From contig NZ_AUHJ01000019.1 in assembly GCF_000423125.1 (NCBI RefSeq), forward strand, positions 1-53,640: 53,640 bases of DNA, in the 5' to 3' direction. The notes under the pieces were generated by a model. The model did no database searches and was not told where the DNA came from. It saw only the letters and a list, made by a program, of their open reading frames with translations. Source of the stretch: Haliea salexigens DSM 19537. Its GTDB lineage: Bacteria; Pseudomonadota; Gammaproteobacteria; Pseudomonadales; Halieaceae. Shown one piece after another: positions 7,821 through 16,296 of this stretch (position 1 is the first letter of the stretch; every line of letters begins with the position of its first letter). Position numbers and translations under genes: made by a program.

Positions 7821-8453
7821 TCACACAACATCGGGCAGGACCAGCGGTTCGCCGTGTGCATTGGCGCGCTGAAACGCCGGGCGCGCCATCAGCCGCTGCA
7901 AATAGGCCGCGGTGGCGGGCTTGTAGTACTTGTCGAGGTGCACCATCTGTCCGAGAAAGAGGGCATAGCCAACTGCGATGTCCGCGATGGTAAAGCGCCC
8001 GGCCACCAGGTAGTCCTGCTGCTCAACACACTCATCCAGGCGCCGCAGGCGGGCGCGGAACCACTTGGCGTAGTCATCTGCCACCGTCCGTTTCGCCGGG
8101 TCCGGCTCGAAGAAGTAGTAGCGCAGGGCGATGGTCAGCGGGAAGGTGAGCGTGGCATCGCTGTGATGCAGCCAGTTCAGGTAGGCGCCGTACTCCGGAT
8201 CTTCTGGCCGCAGCCCCAGCCCGTGATTCCCGTAGCGATCCACCAGGTACTGGCAGATGCCGGATGATTCCGTCATCACCGTATCGCCATCGGTAAAGTA
8301 GGGAACGGTTCCAAGGCTGTTTGTCTGCAGATAGTCAGGCTGCATCACCCTGGGCGGAAACGGCAGCAACTCCAGTTCGTAGTCCAGCCCCAACTCTTCC
8401 AGCGTCCAGAGGGGGCGCAGCGAGCGCGCCCCGCCACAGTGCCACAATTTCAT
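7821..8453 (-). CDS. Glutathione S-transferase family protein
   Basis: 210 residues from the ATG at 8453, one base after the upstream stop and preceded by GGAG inside the upstream gene; the longer frame reaching 8600 is antisense-type read-through. Residues 1-80 form the thioredoxin-like domain (SLRPLWTLEELGLDYELE; the cis-Pro loop GTVPYFTDGDTVMTESSGI). The rest is the all-helical C-domain (FTIADIAVGYAL). It probably conjugates or reduces an electrophilic intermediate with glutathione. Its place between acyl-CoA dehydrogenase genes suggests it handles a product or side product of that pathway (inference). Confidence 0.9.
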   Translation of the reverse strand: MKLWHCGGARSLRPLWTLEELGLDYELELLPFPPRVMQPDYLQTNSLGTVPYFTDGDTVMTESSGICQYLVDRYGNHGLGLRPEDPEYGAYLNWLHHSDATLTFPLTIALRYYFFEPDPAKRTVADDYAKWFRARLRRLDECVEQQDYLVAGRFTIADIAVGYALFLGQMVHLDKYYKPATAAYLQRLMARPAFQRANAHGEPLVLPDVV

Positions 8454-8454
8454 A

Positions 8455-9627
8455 TCAGACTCCGTACTGGCGCGCGGCCAGGTCTCGCATGATTTCTTCC
8501 GAGCCGCCACCAATGGCGTTGACCCGCACTTCCCGGTAAATCCGTTCCACGCGGCTACCGCGCATAAAGCCGATGCCACCCAGGATCTGCATCGCCTCAC
8601 GAGCGCAGAACTCCACGGTCTCGCTGGCCTGCACCTTGAGCAGGGCGATATCGCCCGGGTTTGCCGTGCCCGTCTCTATCGACTCGTAACAGAGGCGAAT
8701 ATAAGCCTGCGTGGCGTTGATTTTCTGCTTCATCTGGGCAATTTTATGCCGGATCACCTGGTGATCCGCCAGCCGCTTGCCAAAGGTGCGCCGCTCTCGC
8801 GCCCAGGCCACCGCTTCTTCCAGGCAGACCCGGGCCATGGCTTCCATGCCCGCCGCCATCGCCATGCGCTCGCTGTTGAAATTGGTCATGATGACCCAGA
8901 AGCCCTGGTTTTCAGGGCCGATCAACTGGTCGACGGGAACGCGCACATTGTCGAAATACAGCGTCGCCGTATCCGATGCCCACCAACCTTGCTTGCGGGT
9001 GAGCGGCGTGCGGCTGAACCCTTCCGCGTCCGTGGGAATCAGCAGCATGGACACCCCCTTGGCGCCTTCACCCCCCGTACGCACCGCCGTCGACACCCAG
9101 TTTGCGCGCATGCCGCCGGTGATATAGGTTTTGGAGCCATTGACGATGAACGTGTCGCCGTCCCGCACCGCCGTGGTAGCAAGGCTGGCGACATCCGATC
9201 CCCCACCGGGCTCGGTGATGCCGAGGGCGATATGCTTCTCGCCGGCGAGCACCGGTGGCGCCACCCGCTGTTTCATTTCCTCGGAACCCCAGTTCAGTAC
9301 GGGGGGCAGACCAATGCCGTGCACCATGAGGCTGGCGGGAATCCCCCCCGCGCCGATACGCGCCAGCTCTTCCTGGGTGATCCAGGCGTGCCAGCTGTCG
9401 ATACTTTCACTGGTGCCGCCATAGGCCTCAGGGTAGCCCAGCCCCAGCAAACCCACCGCCGCCGCCTTGGGCCACAGATCGGCGGGAATCTCACCCGCTT
9501 CATCCCAGTCCTCGGCAAAAGGCATGATCTCGTTGTCAATAAAGCGGCGCAGCTGCGTGCGCCAGGCCTCGTGCTCCTCGCCGCAGTGAGGATTGGGCAG
9601 TCGCGCGCCATCGAAATCCAGTGGCAT
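8455..9627 (-). CDS. Acyl-CoA dehydrogenase
   Basis: 390 residues from the ATG at 9627, with GGAGAG six bases upstream. Strong family match: GITEPGGGSDVASLATTA (flavin/substrate loop), FIVNGSKTYITGGMRANW, RRTFGKRLADHQ and ILGGIGFMRGSRVERIYREV. Where medium-chain enzymes have their catalytic Glu (GGxGFxxE) there is Gly, but FNSERMAMAAG offers a Glu at the helix position used by isovaleryl- and long-chain enzymes, so an active enzyme is likely. It is the first gene of the minus-strand run that continues with the glutathione transferase, two more dehydrogenases and two ABC1 kinases. Confidence 0.93.
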   Translation of the reverse strand: MPLDFDGARLPNPHCGEEHEAWRTQLRRFIDNEIMPFAEDWDEAGEIPADLWPKAAAVGLLGLGYPEAYGGTSESIDSWHAWITQEELARIGAGGIPASLMVHGIGLPPVLNWGSEEMKQRVAPPVLAGEKHIALGITEPGGGSDVASLATTAVRDGDTFIVNGSKTYITGGMRANWVSTAVRTGGEGAKGVSMLLIPTDAEGFSRTPLTRKQGWWASDTATLYFDNVRVPVDQLIGPENQGFWVIMTNFNSERMAMAAGMEAMARVCLEEAVAWARERRTFGKRLADHQVIRHKIAQMKQKINATQAYIRLCYESIETGTANPGDIALLKVQASETVEFCAREAMQILGGIGFMRGSRVERIYREVRVNAIGGGSEEIMRDLAARQYGV

Positions 9628-9734
9628 CCATTCTCTCCATGCGCAGTGTCTGTGCGAGCCGGTATAGTAAGGGAAGCCCCGCCGGGATGCATGCCTCGCG
9701 CACCACACAGGTTTGTCGCTGCGGGCGCAGCGTA

Positions 9735-11435
9735 CTACTGCATCAGAGCGAGCACGTCGTGCAGCTCGTCGCGCCGTGTGCCGAGGGCCTGCAGCTCTCG
9801 CTGCGCCCGTGCTGATAATGCGGCAGGCGCCCGTTCGCCGAGGGCCAGCACCTCCACCCGCAGCAGCCAGTCATCCGGCCACTCATCCAGCGCTGCCGCC
9901 GCGGCGGCTTCGTTGCCTTGCTGTCCCAGCGCCAACACGGCCTGGTAGGCCGCCTCCAGCGTCGGATCCGTCGCCGCATGCTGCGTGTGCGTACTGGCAA
10001 CCGGTTGGTATAACGGGTATTTCTCGCGGTCTGCACTGCCGCCGGAAAGGGCTGTGATCGCCCCGCCTACCGCCATGTCATACCGCCCCTGGCCTGGCTC
10101 AAACAACACACTGCCCTGGAGATCAGTCACGGCACAGTCGAGGAAGCTCAGGACAAGGTTGCGGTGCTCTTGACGCACCACGTGGTGCAGATGGCCGCGC
10201 ACGGTAATCCCCGACAGGAACTCCAGACATACCCTTTCACCCACGCGGATATCGTGCGCCTGCAACTCGTCGACCGAATACTCGGACAGGCAGCGGGTGA
10301 AATCCTTCAGTTTGCCCACCGGCGAGCCGAAGCCACCACTGTGCGCAGCGGTGCCATGGCCGTAGATTTCCCTGCCGCGGAAGGCCAGCTGGCTCGGCCC
10401 TTCACACTGCAGGTAAATCGCCTGGCCGACCGCGTCACAGAGCAACGCGTTGAAGCGGCCGCTGACCTGAACACCACTGTCGTAGGTCGCCGTGCACACG
10501 GTACCCGCGGCAATCGCCCGCCGCAGCGCGGCTGCACCACCTACCCGAAAAGCCATGGTAGCGGCAAACTCCTCCAGCACCTGGCTCAAATGCCGGCAAC
10601 TGCGAGTCACATACAACTGCGGCTGTTCCCGGGTGATGTCGTAAGGGCGAGCAACAGCATCCACCGTGAGCGGTAATTTGCGCACCCGCGCATCGTCCAG
10701 ACAGTGCCTGCTCTCGCCCAGCGATGACAGCAGGCCCGCACCGAAAATACGGTAGTCCGCAAGGTCGCCCACCAGGCCATACTCCACCGTCCACCAGTGC
10801 AGACGCGCCAGCAGGGCAGCCTCTGAAGGGGCCTCTCCAGCCTCCTGAAGCTCTGTCAGCGCCTGCTCGGCGGCAGCGATAGCCGAGGCCGGCACGCCCG
10901 GCGTCTCCTTCAGTATCGACAATTTACGGATCGCTTCATACTGGGCGTGATCGCGCTGTGACGCGATCGCCAGCATGCCGACTTCACCAAAACGCTGCAG
11001 AAACTCCGCGTAGTCGACATCCACAATAAACGGCGCGTGTCCCGCCGCTTCGTGCACGATGTCCGGCGCCGGGGTGTAGAACACGTGGTCGACACTGCGC
11101 ATGTCCAGCGCAATCACCAGCACGCGCAGCGCCTGAAATTCCATGAATATCGCGGGCGGGATAAAGCCGTCAACCACCACCGCTCGCCAGCCCAGCTGGG
11201 CCAGACATGCATTCATTTCGTCAATCGAGGGGATGTGGTCCAGCGCGATGCCGGTGCGGGCGAGCCCCTCAAGGTAGACCGGGTGGGCCGTGACACGCAG
11301 CTGTTGTACCAGATGCCGCATGATGAATCGCCACAGGGCCTGATCCTGTGCCGTATAGCGCTGCGCGTAGTCCTGCACCTGCACAAAGGGCCGCAGATGG
11401 GCGGGCAGGCTGGCCACCACCTCCTCTTGTGTCAC
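9735..11435 (-). CDS. Biopterin-dependent aromatic amino acid hydroxylase with long C-terminal extension
   Basis: 566 residues, about twice the length of bacterial PhhA. Residues about 15-300 are the aromatic amino acid hydroxylase domain: iron ligands His128 and His133 in PDIVHEAAGH, Glu218 in WWTVEYG, and FGAGLLSS at 231-238. It should hydroxylate phenylalanine (or a related ring) with Fe(II), tetrahydropterin and O2. Residues about 300-566 form a second region with GREIYGHGTAAHSGGFGSPV and YDMAVGGAITALSG. I have seen this combination in Bacteroidetes-type long aromatic hydroxylases, but no function is known to me for it. No pterin dehydratase gene is adjacent. The start overlaps the marR stop by four bases, so expression is coupled to that regulator. 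Confidence 0.9.
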   Translation of the reverse strand: MTQEEVVASLPAHLRPFVQVQDYAQRYTAQDQALWRFIMRHLVQQLRVTAHPVYLEGLARTGIALDHIPSIDEMNACLAQLGWRAVVVDGFIPPAIFMEFQALRVLVIALDMRSVDHVFYTPAPDIVHEAAGHAPFIVDVDYAEFLQRFGEVGMLAIASQRDHAQYEAIRKLSILKETPGVPASAIAAAEQALTELQEAGEAPSEAALLARLHWWTVEYGLVGDLADYRIFGAGLLSSLGESRHCLDDARVRKLPLTVDAVARPYDITREQPQLYVTRSCRHLSQVLEEFAATMAFRVGGAAALRRAIAAGTVCTATYDSGVQVSGRFNALLCDAVGQAIYLQCEGPSQLAFRGREIYGHGTAAHSGGFGSPVGKLKDFTRCLSEYSVDELQAHDIRVGERVCLEFLSGITVRGHLHHVVRQEHRNLVLSFLDCAVTDLQGSVLFEPGQGRYDMAVGGAITALSGGSADREKYPLYQPVASTHTQHAATDPTLEAAYQAVLALGQQGNEAAAAAALDEWPDDWLLRVEVLALGERAPAALSARAQRELQALGTRRDELHDVLALMQ

Positions 11436-11914
11436 GGGGACCGCCCGGCGCCGGTCGTTGCATCGCCAACCGGACGCATTTCCTGTAGCCGCAGCTCAAG
11501 CCGGTCGATCAGCGTAAACAGCACCTCCTGCTCCGCGGGCTCAAGCGGCGCCAACAACGCCTGCTCCCAGGCCAGGACCTCCGGCTCGATACGGTGGAAC
11601 AGTGTCTGCCCGGTGTCACTGAGACAGAGCAGCGCTGCCCGACTATCCCGCTCCGAACTGCGCCGCCGCAGCAGGCCGCGCTCACTGAGCCCCGCCACCG
11701 CGCGCGACACCTGCACCTTGTCCAGACTCGTGAGCTCCGTGACCTGGCTGGCCTGCAGCTCGCCATACTCTGCCAGCGTAACAAGCACCCGCCACTGCGG
11801 GATACTGAGGCCATATTTCTCAGCATAAATACGTGACAGGGAAACGCTGATCTTGCGCGCCAGGCTGTTACAGCGGTAGGGCAGAAATCGCGCCAGGGCA
11901 AGAGACTGTGACAT
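11432..11914 (-). CDS. MarR-family transcriptional regulator
   Basis: 160 residues with the standard MarR winged-helix fold: dimer helices at both ends, the recognition region ELQASQVTELTSLDKVQVSRAV and the wing RRRSSERDSRAALLCLSDTG. MarR proteins bind palindromes as dimers and release when a small aromatic ligand binds. It is cotranscribed with the aromatic hydroxylase, overlapping it by four bases. Upstream is a good promoter with a 34-base palindrome across the -35 element. Autorepression and ligand-controlled expression of the hydroxylase are the natural reading (inference). Confidence 0.92.
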   Translation of the reverse strand: MSQSLALARFLPYRCNSLARKISVSLSRIYAEKYGLSIPQWRVLVTLAEYGELQASQVTELTSLDKVQVSRAVAGLSERGLLRRRSSERDSRAALLCLSDTGQTLFHRIEPEVLAWEQALLAPLEPAEQEVLFTLIDRLELRLQEMRPVGDATTGAGRSP

Positions 11915-11943
11915 GGGTTACCTGCAAGCGAAAACAGACCCCG

Positions 11944-11972
11944 AGTATACGCCCGGGGCAAAAGGTTTCCAA
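11944..11972 (-). promoter_or_regulatory. Promoter of the marR-hydroxylase operon
   Basis: On the minus strand, TTGGAA (11967-11972), 17 bases, then TATACT (11944-11949), a good sigma70-type match. The -10 ends 29 bases before the marR ATG at 11914. Confidence 0.6.
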
Positions 11973-11988
11973 TGCAACCATTTGCCCC
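11955..11988. promoter_or_regulatory. Palindromic operator candidate for the MarR protein
   Basis: GGGGCAAA (11955-11962) and TTTGCCCC (11981-11988) are perfect inverted arms, and GGTT (11964-11967) and AACC (11976-11979) form an inner pair on the same centre (11971.5). The site covers the -35 hexamer of the marR promoter, so a bound dimer would block polymerase. Confidence 0.6.
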
Positions 11989-12011
11989 GGCGGCTACTGC
12001 AGCCTGTGGCC

Positions 12012-13442
12012 CTACTTGCGGTAATCGAGCGGCGGCTCGCGTTCACCGAGCAGCGGGCGATAGGTGAAGTCGGCGCCCCGGCGCTGCTCGAATTCACTGC
12101 GTGCCGCGCGCAGCAGTTCGGGCTGCTGCAGCAGATCCGCAGCAGTGAGCGCGAGGGTCTTCGCCGCCACCATCATGCCCTTGACACCAATGTCAGTGCC
12201 GCCAGCGGCAATGGCCTGCCAGGTGTGCGGCGCCGTGCCGGGCACCCAGGTCGCCGCACGCATCTCGGTGGTCGGCACCACCCAGCTGACGTCACCCACA
12301 TCCGTGGAGCCCATGCTGCGCGATGGCGCGAAGGGCTCTATGCGCGCCGCGGCGGCGGCGAGATCGCCTTCACTGCGGGCAAGCGATTCGGCAAGGGTGT
12401 TGGCAAACGCGAGGTCACTCGGACTGTACTGCACACCGCCCACCTGCTGCAGGCGATCATGCATGGCCCGGGCGAGCGTTTCATTGGCAAGCACGCTGTG
12501 GTTGCCGTGAATCACCTCGTAGCTCATCTCCGTGCCCGTACCCACGGCGGCACCCTCCGCCGTCGCTACCAGGCGCGCCCACAGTTCCTCCAGGGTCGCG
12601 GCGTCGGGATGGCGCAGGTAATAGAATGACTCCGCAAAATCCGGCACCACGTTGGGCGCCGAGCCACCGCTGGTGATCACGTGGTGCATGCGGACTTCCT
12701 GCGGCATGTGTTCCCGCAACATATTGGCCATCATATTCATCGCCTCCACACCGTCGAGTGCCGAGCGACCCCGTTCGGGGGCGACTGCAGCGTGGGAAGA
12801 CACACCACGAAAACGGAATTTGGCCGACTTGTTGGCGAGTGTTGTGGACGGGTTGGCCTGGTTGCGATCAGCCGGGTGCCACACCAGCACCGAATCCACG
12901 TCTTCAAACAGGCCGGCACGCACCATATACACCTTGCCGGACCCACCTTCTTCCGCCGGTGTGCCGTAGAGGCGGACGGTGCCGCTCACATTGTTTTCCT
13001 CCATCCAGTGGCGCACCGCCACCGCGGCCGCTACCGAACCCGCACCAAACAGGTGGTGGCCGCAGGCGTGGCCGCTGTGTTTGTCGGTTGCCGCTTCCCG
13101 CACAGGGGCGGCTGTCTGGGAAATCCCGGGTAGCGCGTCGAACTCCGCCAGCAGGCCAATCACCGGTTTGCCACTGCCGTAGCTGGCCACAAAGGCCGTG
13201 GGCAGGCCCGCCACCCCGGTCTCTACGGTGAACCCCTCACGGGCCAGTGTGTCCTGCAGCAACGTGCTGCTGTCGTTCTCCACGTAACCCAGCTCGGCCT
13301 TGTCCCAGATCGTAAGCGCCAGCTCCGCATAGCGCGCCTGCTCGCGATCGAGGCGGGTCAGCATGCTGCTCTCCCCTGCGGCTTGCGCCGCGCCGCTGAG
13401 CATAATTGTGGTAAGCGCCGCAATGGCCGTTATTCGCTGCAT
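12012..13442 (-). CDS. Exported M20-family amidohydrolase/peptidase (AbgB-like)
   Basis: 476 residues from the ATG at 13442, with GGAGG at 13451-13455; the longer in-frame extension would run through the divergent ubiA-type gene. The N-terminus is a signal peptide (hydrophobic ITAIAALTTIMLSGAAQA, likely cleaved after AQA near residue 21). M20D metal-site motifs are present: LLAEFDALPG, HACGHH, and GTPAEEGGSGK. The lid domain carries GVSSHAAVAPERGRSALDGV. The family hydrolyses amide bonds of acyl-amino acids such as p-aminobenzoyl-glutamate or indole-acetyl conjugates; the substrate here is unknown. An exported form implies a periplasmic substrate. Confidence 0.9.
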   Translation of the reverse strand: MQRITAIAALTTIMLSGAAQAAGESSMLTRLDREQARYAELALTIWDKAELGYVENDSSTLLQDTLAREGFTVETGVAGLPTAFVASYGSGKPVIGLLAEFDALPGISQTAAPVREAATDKHSGHACGHHLFGAGSVAAAVAVRHWMEENNVSGTVRLYGTPAEEGGSGKVYMVRAGLFEDVDSVLVWHPADRNQANPSTTLANKSAKFRFRGVSSHAAVAPERGRSALDGVEAMNMMANMLREHMPQEVRMHHVITSGGSAPNVVPDFAESFYYLRHPDAATLEELWARLVATAEGAAVGTGTEMSYEVIHGNHSVLANETLARAMHDRLQQVGGVQYSPSDLAFANTLAESLARSEGDLAAAAARIEPFAPSRSMGSTDVGDVSWVVPTTEMRAATWVPGTAPHTWQAIAAGGTDIGVKGMMVAAKTLALTAADLLQQPELLRAARSEFEQRRGADFTYRPLLGEREPPLDYRK

Positions 13443-13551
13443 GGCAAGTGCCTCCGTGTGCTGCAGGTCGATTGGCGACACCTTATCATCGCAGGCGCCA
13501 CAATGCCTGATATGCTTGCGGGCTGAAGAGTGGTGGGCAAGGCTTGTCGAC

Positions 13552-14541
13552 GTGGTAAACCTCAAACTGTGGGCGGCAGCCCTGAACGGCATGCCCGGTG
13601 TCACCACCGAGCAGTGGGCGCAACTGGATCCCGTGGCGCGCTGGTTGCTAGCCTGCAGGGCGTCGGTACTGTTCATGACGCTCACCGCCGCCATGCTTGG
13701 CGGCTTACTGGCCTGGCGCGCCGGCAGTTTCGATTTACTGTTCTGGTTAACCTGCGCCACCGGGCTGCTGTTTGCCCATGCCAGCAACAACCTGCTCAAC
13801 GACTACACCGATTCGCGCCGGGGCATTGACCGCGGCAATTACTACCGCAATCAGTACGGCGTACATGTACTCGAAGACGGGCTGATGAGCGAAGCGCAAT
13901 TCTGGCGTTATTTTGCCTTTACCGCGGGGGTGGCGCTGGCGCTGGGCCTGTGGCTGGTGACTGCGCGCAGCGGCCCCGCGCTTGCGCTGTTCCTCGCCGG
14001 TGCCTTTTTCGTCCTGTTCTACACCTGGCCACTCAAGTATATCGGCCTTGGAGAGCCCGCCGTGCTGCTCGTATGGGGCCCACTCATGGTGGGTGGCACC
14101 TACTACATCGTCACGGGCGCGTGGAGCAATGAGGTGGCGTGGTTGAGCCTGGTATTTGCGCTTGGGCCCACTACCGTGTTGTTTGGCAAGCACATCGACA
14201 AACTCGACGCCGACCGTGAGAAAGGTGTGCACACACTGCCGGTGCTACTGGGCGAACAGCGAGCCCGGCGGGTCACCGCGGCCCTGCTGCTGGCCCAGTA
14301 CGCACTGACCCTGGGGCTGGTACTGACACAGGCCTTCGGTTGGCCACTGTTATTGGTGTTCGCCAGCCTGCCGCGGCTGCGGCGCACCCTGCGCGCACTG
14401 CGATCGGCGAAGCCAGCGGCGCGGCCAACCGCCTATTCCCCTGCGCTGTGGCCCCTGTGGTTCTCAGCTGCCTGCTTCCGGCATACCCGCCAGTTCACGC
14501 CGCTGTTTCTGGCCGGTGTCGTGATCGATACGCTGCTGTAA
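13552..14541 (+). CDS. UbiA-family membrane prenyltransferase
   Basis: About 329 residues from a GTG at 13552 (VVNLKLWAAAL); the frame is open back to 13363 but would overlap the divergent amidohydrolase. A later ATG at 13591 is possible. There are eight to nine hydrophobic segments. The two Asp-rich prenyl-diphosphate motifs are NNLLNDYTDSRRGID (around residue 80) and GKHIDKLDADREKG (around residue 215). The family transfers polyprenyl groups to aromatic acceptors, as in quinone synthesis. The closest look is MenA-like, but no menaquinone genes are nearby, so the acceptor is open. It converges with urcA across a terminator. Confidence 0.85.
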   Translation: MVNLKLWAAALNGMPGVTTEQWAQLDPVARWLLACRASVLFMTLTAAMLGGLLAWRAGSFDLLFWLTCATGLLFAHASNNLLNDYTDSRRGIDRGNYYRNQYGVHVLEDGLMSEAQFWRYFAFTAGVALALGLWLVTARSGPALALFLAGAFFVLFYTWPLKYIGLGEPAVLLVWGPLMVGGTYYIVTGAWSNEVAWLSLVFALGPTTVLFGKHIDKLDADREKGVHTLPVLLGEQRARRVTAALLLAQYALTLGLVLTQAFGWPLLLVFASLPRLRRTLRALRSAKPAARPTAYSPALWPLWFSAACFRHTRQFTPLFLAGVVIDTLL

Positions 14542-14571
14542 AAAAAAGGGAGCCACCTTGCGGTGACTCCC
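14541..14571 (-). terminator. Rho-independent terminator after the UrcA-family gene
   Basis: Minus strand: GGGAGTCACC, loop GCAA, GGTGGCTCCC (one internal mismatch), followed by seven T. It lies between convergent genes, so it may also slow plus-strand transcripts from the prenyltransferase gene. Confidence 0.8.
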
Positions 14572-14607
14572 CGGGACTCCCACCAGGGGTAGCAGGAGTT
14601 GAACGAC

Positions 14608-14961
14608 TCAGCGCACCGTGCTGGCAAACCGGCCGGCACCCACCTGGCTCATGGCCTCGGCGAACGCGGATTCGTAGCAGGCACGGTTGTTGGATGCCAT
14701 GCGCAAACCACCGGCAACACGGTAATCGGTGGAGCCGCACACAGCGCGGGCTGCCTGACTGATCCGGTTGTGCAGCGCTTGCTGACCTTCGGCCGACGCC
14801 AGGTTAAGATCTCCAAGCGCAACGTGCGCTGAGGCGGCCTCCATGCCCTGTGCCAGCACCAGCGTATTTTCGGGAGCGTCGGCGGCGTTCGTCGACAGGG
14901 CGAGCGTGCTGAATACACCGAAAGCGAATGATACGACGGTCTTGTTGATAAGTGATTGCAT
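14608..14961 (-). CDS. Secreted UrcA-family protein
   Basis: 117 residues from the ATG at 14961, with AGGAGAAG just upstream; the ORF open to 15192 has no better start. A signal peptide covers about residues 1-28 (hydrophobic VVSFAFGVFSTLALS, cleavage near TNA-AD). The mature part has the UrcA pattern LGDLNLASAEGQQALHNRIS, then ARAVCG, and two Cys that can pair (VCGSTD, NRACYESAF). UrcA-family proteins are small periplasmic proteins of unknown function. It is a single gene with its own terminator. Confidence 0.85.
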   Translation of the reverse strand: MQSLINKTVVSFAFGVFSTLALSTNAADAPENTLVLAQGMEAASAHVALGDLNLASAEGQQALHNRISQAARAVCGSTDYRVAGGLRMASNNRACYESAFAEAMSQVGAGRFASTVR

Positions 14962-15208
14962 GGTTCTTCTCCTGGCCATTGGGGCCTTGTCAGTGGGCTT
15001 GAGGACCCGCTGGGTGTCTCCCGCGCTGTCCATGGAACACAGATTAGAGGCACCCGGGTTCGCCCGACAGGGGCTTTCGATGAGCAGTGGCCCGGCAGCG
15101 ATGAACTGCATCAATCCAGCGACGAATGGTTTGCGTAGAGGACAGCTGAGCCTTGCAGCCGCCAGTGCCGCTTGGCTTTCCGGCACCCCCACAGGATAAT
15201 GTCACCCT

Positions 15209-16285
15209 ATGCGATACCGCGGACAACACGACTACAACCACGCTCAGGTGCCCCGTATCGGCGTACTGATCACCAACCTTGGCACGCCTGATGCCCCCGA
15301 AAAGGGCGCACTCAGGCGCTACCTCAGGGAATTTCTATCCGACCCCCGGGTAGTAGAGGTGCCGCGCCTGCTGTGGTTCTTCATCCTCCACGGCATCATT
15401 CTGAACCTGCGCCCGGCCCGCTCCGCCAAAGCCTACCGCACCGTTTGGACCGATGAGGGCTCACCCCTGCTCCTGCACACGCGCGACCAGGCCCGGGCCC
15501 TGCACGAAGTCCTGAAGAGAACCCACGGCGACGGCGTCTTGGTGGATTTCGCCATGCGCTATGGCTCGCACCCGATCTCCAGCCAGCTACAGGCATTCTT
15601 TGACCGTGGCGTACAGCGACTGGTGGTGTTGCCGCTTTACCCGCAGTACAGCGGACCGACCACCGGGTCCACCTTCGACGCGCTCGCCGCGGATTTTCGT
15701 CAGCGGCGCTGGCTGCCTGAACTGCGTTTTGTCGCGCAGTATCACGACCACCCGGCTTACATTGAAGCGCTGGCCGCCAGCGTGCGCGCGCACTGGCAGG
15801 CGCATGGTCGTGCGGACCGCCTGATCATGTCCTACCACGGCGAGCCAGAGCGCTACCTCCACAACGGCGACCCCTACCATTGCCACTGCCACAAGACCAG
15901 CCGCCTGCTGGCGGAGGCGCTGCGACTGGATGCGGGGGACTACCTGACCTGTTTCCAGTCTCGCTTCGGCCGTGAACCCTGGCTGCAGCCCTATACCGAT
16001 GAAACGCTCAAGGGACTGCCCGCGCAGGGGGTCAAGTCAGTGCAGGTGATTTGTCCGGGCTTCTCGGCGGACTGCCTGGAGACTATTGAGGAGATCGGTG
16101 TAGAGAATCGCCACTACTTCATGGAAGCAGGCGGTGAACGCTACGACTACATTCCCTGCCTTAACAGCGATGCGGGCCACATAGACGCGCTGGCGACGCT
16201 GGTAGAAGAACAACTGCAGGGCTGGACAGAAAAGCCCTTCGATGCAGAGGCCACGCAGGCGCGGGCGAAAGCCATGGGTGCCTGA
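15209..16285 (+). CDS. hemH: Ferrochelatase
   Basis: 358 residues; inserts Fe(II) into protoporphyrin IX, the last step of heme synthesis. Seen: VLITNLGTPDAPEKGALRRY at the N-terminus, the active-site His210 in MSYHGEPERY, and the product/metal face CPGFSADCLETIEEI near the C-terminus, followed by a short tail. The ATG at 15209 matches the start usual for gammaproteobacterial HemH with this extended N-terminus. TTGGCT (15172-15177), 17 bases and GATAAT (15195-15200) could be a promoter, but it would give an almost leaderless message. It converges with the methyltransferase-like gene 11 bases downstream. Confidence 0.95.
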   Translation: MRYRGQHDYNHAQVPRIGVLITNLGTPDAPEKGALRRYLREFLSDPRVVEVPRLLWFFILHGIILNLRPARSAKAYRTVWTDEGSPLLLHTRDQARALHEVLKRTHGDGVLVDFAMRYGSHPISSQLQAFFDRGVQRLVVLPLYPQYSGPTTGSTFDALAADFRQRRWLPELRFVAQYHDHPAYIEALAASVRAHWQAHGRADRLIMSYHGEPERYLHNGDPYHCHCHKTSRLLAEALRLDAGDYLTCFQSRFGREPWLQPYTDETLKGLPAQGVKSVQVICPGFSADCLETIEEIGVENRHYFMEAGGERYDYIPCLNSDAGHIDALATLVEEQLQGWTEKPFDAEATQARAKAMGA

Positions 16286-16296
16286 GCAGAAATCGC

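Noticed and set aside
12012-13799. A 595-residue form of the amidohydrolase reaching 13799
   Set aside because: The extension is antisense to the prenyltransferase gene. The ATG at 13442 has GGAGG and begins a normal signal peptide.
15172-15200. TTGGCT-17-GATAAT before hemH as a firm promoter
   Set aside because: The start point would fall within two or three bases of the ATG. Kept only as a remark under hemH.
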